From Streptomyces sulfonofaciens (lineage in GTDB: Bacteria; Actinomycetota; Actinomycetes; Streptomycetales; Streptomycetaceae), in NCBI RefSeq assembly GCF_014656295.1, contig NZ_BNCD01000018.1, positions 105,036-169,035 on the forward strand: DNA of 64,000 bases. The letters are read 5' to 3'. Made by a program: the position numbers and the translations under genes. This document shows positions 63,506 to 64,000 of this stretch, piece by piece; the first letter of the stretch is position 1; each line of letters starts with the position of its first letter. The notes under the pieces are model-generated. The model made no database searches. It was given only the letters and a program-made list of their open reading frames with translations, and had not been told where the DNA came from.

Positions 63506-63534
63506 CACCACTGGGTGTGCGTATGCGTCGTCAT
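63496..63534 (-). CDS. trpS leader peptide with tandem Trp codons
   Basis: A 12-residue peptide, MTTHTHTQWWAA, with stop. The two TGG codons lie at 63505-63510, at the foot of hairpin 1. GGTGG just upstream serves as a weak ribosome site. A ribosome stalled at the Trp codons would cover segment 1 and favour the antiterminator. Confidence 0.85.
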   Translation of the reverse strand: MTTHTHTQWWAA

Positions 63535-63583
63535 GGCACCACCGTACGACAGCCGGGTGCGTCCGGGGAGCCGAAGCGCGAAG

Positions 63584-63612
63584 TTGACACGCCCGGGGCC
63601 GCTCCGTAGTGT
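63584..63612 (+). promoter_or_regulatory. rRNA operon promoter P1
   Basis: TTGACA (63584-63589), 17-base spacer, TAGTGT (63607-63612): a near-consensus vegetative promoter about 400 bases before the conserved pre-16S leader. Confidence 0.7.
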
Positions 63613-63763
63613 TTTCCGGGTTGTCCGACGTGAGCGCCGGTCCAGGCCGGTCCCCGGACACCATTCCGCAAGAGCCCATCACGAGTTCGACGACATCCTC
63701 GTCGGTCTTTCTGCTGTGTCCTTGCGAATGAGGAATCGGCGTTCGAGAGAACGCGCCGCCCGA

Positions 63764-63794
63764 TTGGCTCGGGAGGCAGGGGTTCCGCTAAAGT
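63764..63794 (+). promoter_or_regulatory. rRNA operon promoter P2
   Basis: TTGGCT (63764-63769) and TAAAGT (63789-63794), 19-base spacer, in the GGGGTTCCGCTAAAGT context that recurs in streptomycete stable-RNA promoters. Confidence 0.6.
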
Positions 63795-63844
63795 CTCATC
63801 TCGTTCGAACCGCTCCAAGCGGCGAGGACAGCCCGGTGACAGGG

Positions 63845-63876
63845 TGTCAGACCACCGAGAGGGAGTCTGATAGAGT
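63845..63876 (+). promoter_or_regulatory. rRNA operon promoter P3 (candidate)
   Basis: TAGAGT at 63871-63876 preceded by TGTCAG at 63845-63850. The spacing is long for this pair (20 bases), so the -35 is uncertain, but the GATAGAGTCACAAAC context fits an rrn promoter. Confidence 0.5.
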
Positions 63877-63952
63877 CACAAACACACCGAAGGGAAACGC
63901 CCGGAGGAAAGCCGCGGAGGGTAGCGGTGAGTACGAAGGAAGTGTCCGTTCC

Positions 63953-63972
63953 TTGAGAACTCAACAGCGTGC
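63953..63972 (+). promoter_or_regulatory. Pre-16S leader antitermination/processing motif
   Basis: TTGAGAACTCAACAGCGTGC followed by CCAAAAGTCAACGCCAGATA is the conserved actinobacterial rRNA leader that precedes 16S by roughly 100 bases. The window ends before the 16S gene. Confidence 0.75.
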
Positions 63973-64000
63973 CAAAAGTCAACGCCAGATATGTTGATAC

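Overview
The window is a stretch of a very GC-rich actinobacterial chromosome, almost certainly from Streptomyces. Evidence: third codon positions are nearly all G or C, GTG starts are frequent, and adjacent genes often overlap by 4 bases. Several marker blocks occur in the order I recall for streptomycetes: ftsH-folE...folBKP, panC-nadB-nadC-coaX, lsr2-clpC, sigE-cseABC, disA-radA and a Trp-attenuated trpS. It reads as conserved core chromosome, not a mobile island. I see no insertion sequence, phage genes, CRISPR array, tRNA gene or secondary-metabolite cluster.

Layout. 1-5.5 kb: 3' end of ftsH and folate biosynthesis (folE; minus-strand folP, an NTF2-like gene, folB, folK and a DUF3180 membrane gene). 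6.2-12.8 kb: a coiled-coil membrane protein, a pair of bacterial PH-domain membrane proteins, an orphan complex I subunit gene (nuoD2) and, convergent with it, a MidA/NDUFAF7-type methyltransferase. 12.9-17.5 kb: a NarL-type two-component pair, an ArsR-like regulator and a threonine-aldolase-like enzyme. 17.8-23.6 kb: a tightly packed NAD/CoA operon (DUF2520, panC, nadB, nadC, coaX). 23.9-30.4 kb: two hypothetical genes, a BlaI-type repressor, an acetyltransferase, lsr2 and clpC. clpC has two candidate ClgR boxes upstream and a strong terminator after it.

30.5-36.4 kb: a 1.3-kb gene-free stretch ending in an overlapping double hairpin, a secreted His-rich M23 peptidase, a divergent TetR/MFS efflux pair with mirror-image operators, an AraC regulator and a VOC protein. 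36.5-41.5 kb: the cell-envelope stress operon sigE-cseA-cseB-cseC and mutY. 41.5-44.1 kb: repeat-rich DNA with a candidate gene carrying an internal octamer array, a membrane-anchored hypothetical protein and a fragment of a short-chain dehydrogenase. 44.1-51.1 kb: disA, radA, a sigma-like/zinc-finger/membrane fusion protein, a Cys-rich protein and a Ppx/GppA phosphatase. 51.2-54.7 kb: a sugar-phosphate isomerase-like protein, a TetR regulator and ilvD. 54.9-61.4 kb: an SH3 protein, a Ser/Thr kinase with a PQQ propeller, a membrane protein, a methyltransferase and a two-gene ABC exporter. 61.5-64 kb: proC, trpS with a ribosome-mediated attenuator, and the promoters and leader of an rRNA operon whose 16S gene lies just past the window end.

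Two themes recur. Envelope-stress and nucleotide-signalling functions cluster here (SigE/Cse, DisA/RadA, ClpC, M23, a Ser/Thr kinase). Short tandem repeats of many unit lengths (5, 6, 7, 8, 21, 30, 38 and 42 bp) are common, both between genes and inside protein tails. The strongest candidates for new biology are the octamer-containing gene, the sigma-like/zinc-finger fusion, the overlapping-hairpin leader before the M23 gene, and the NuoD2/MidA pairing.
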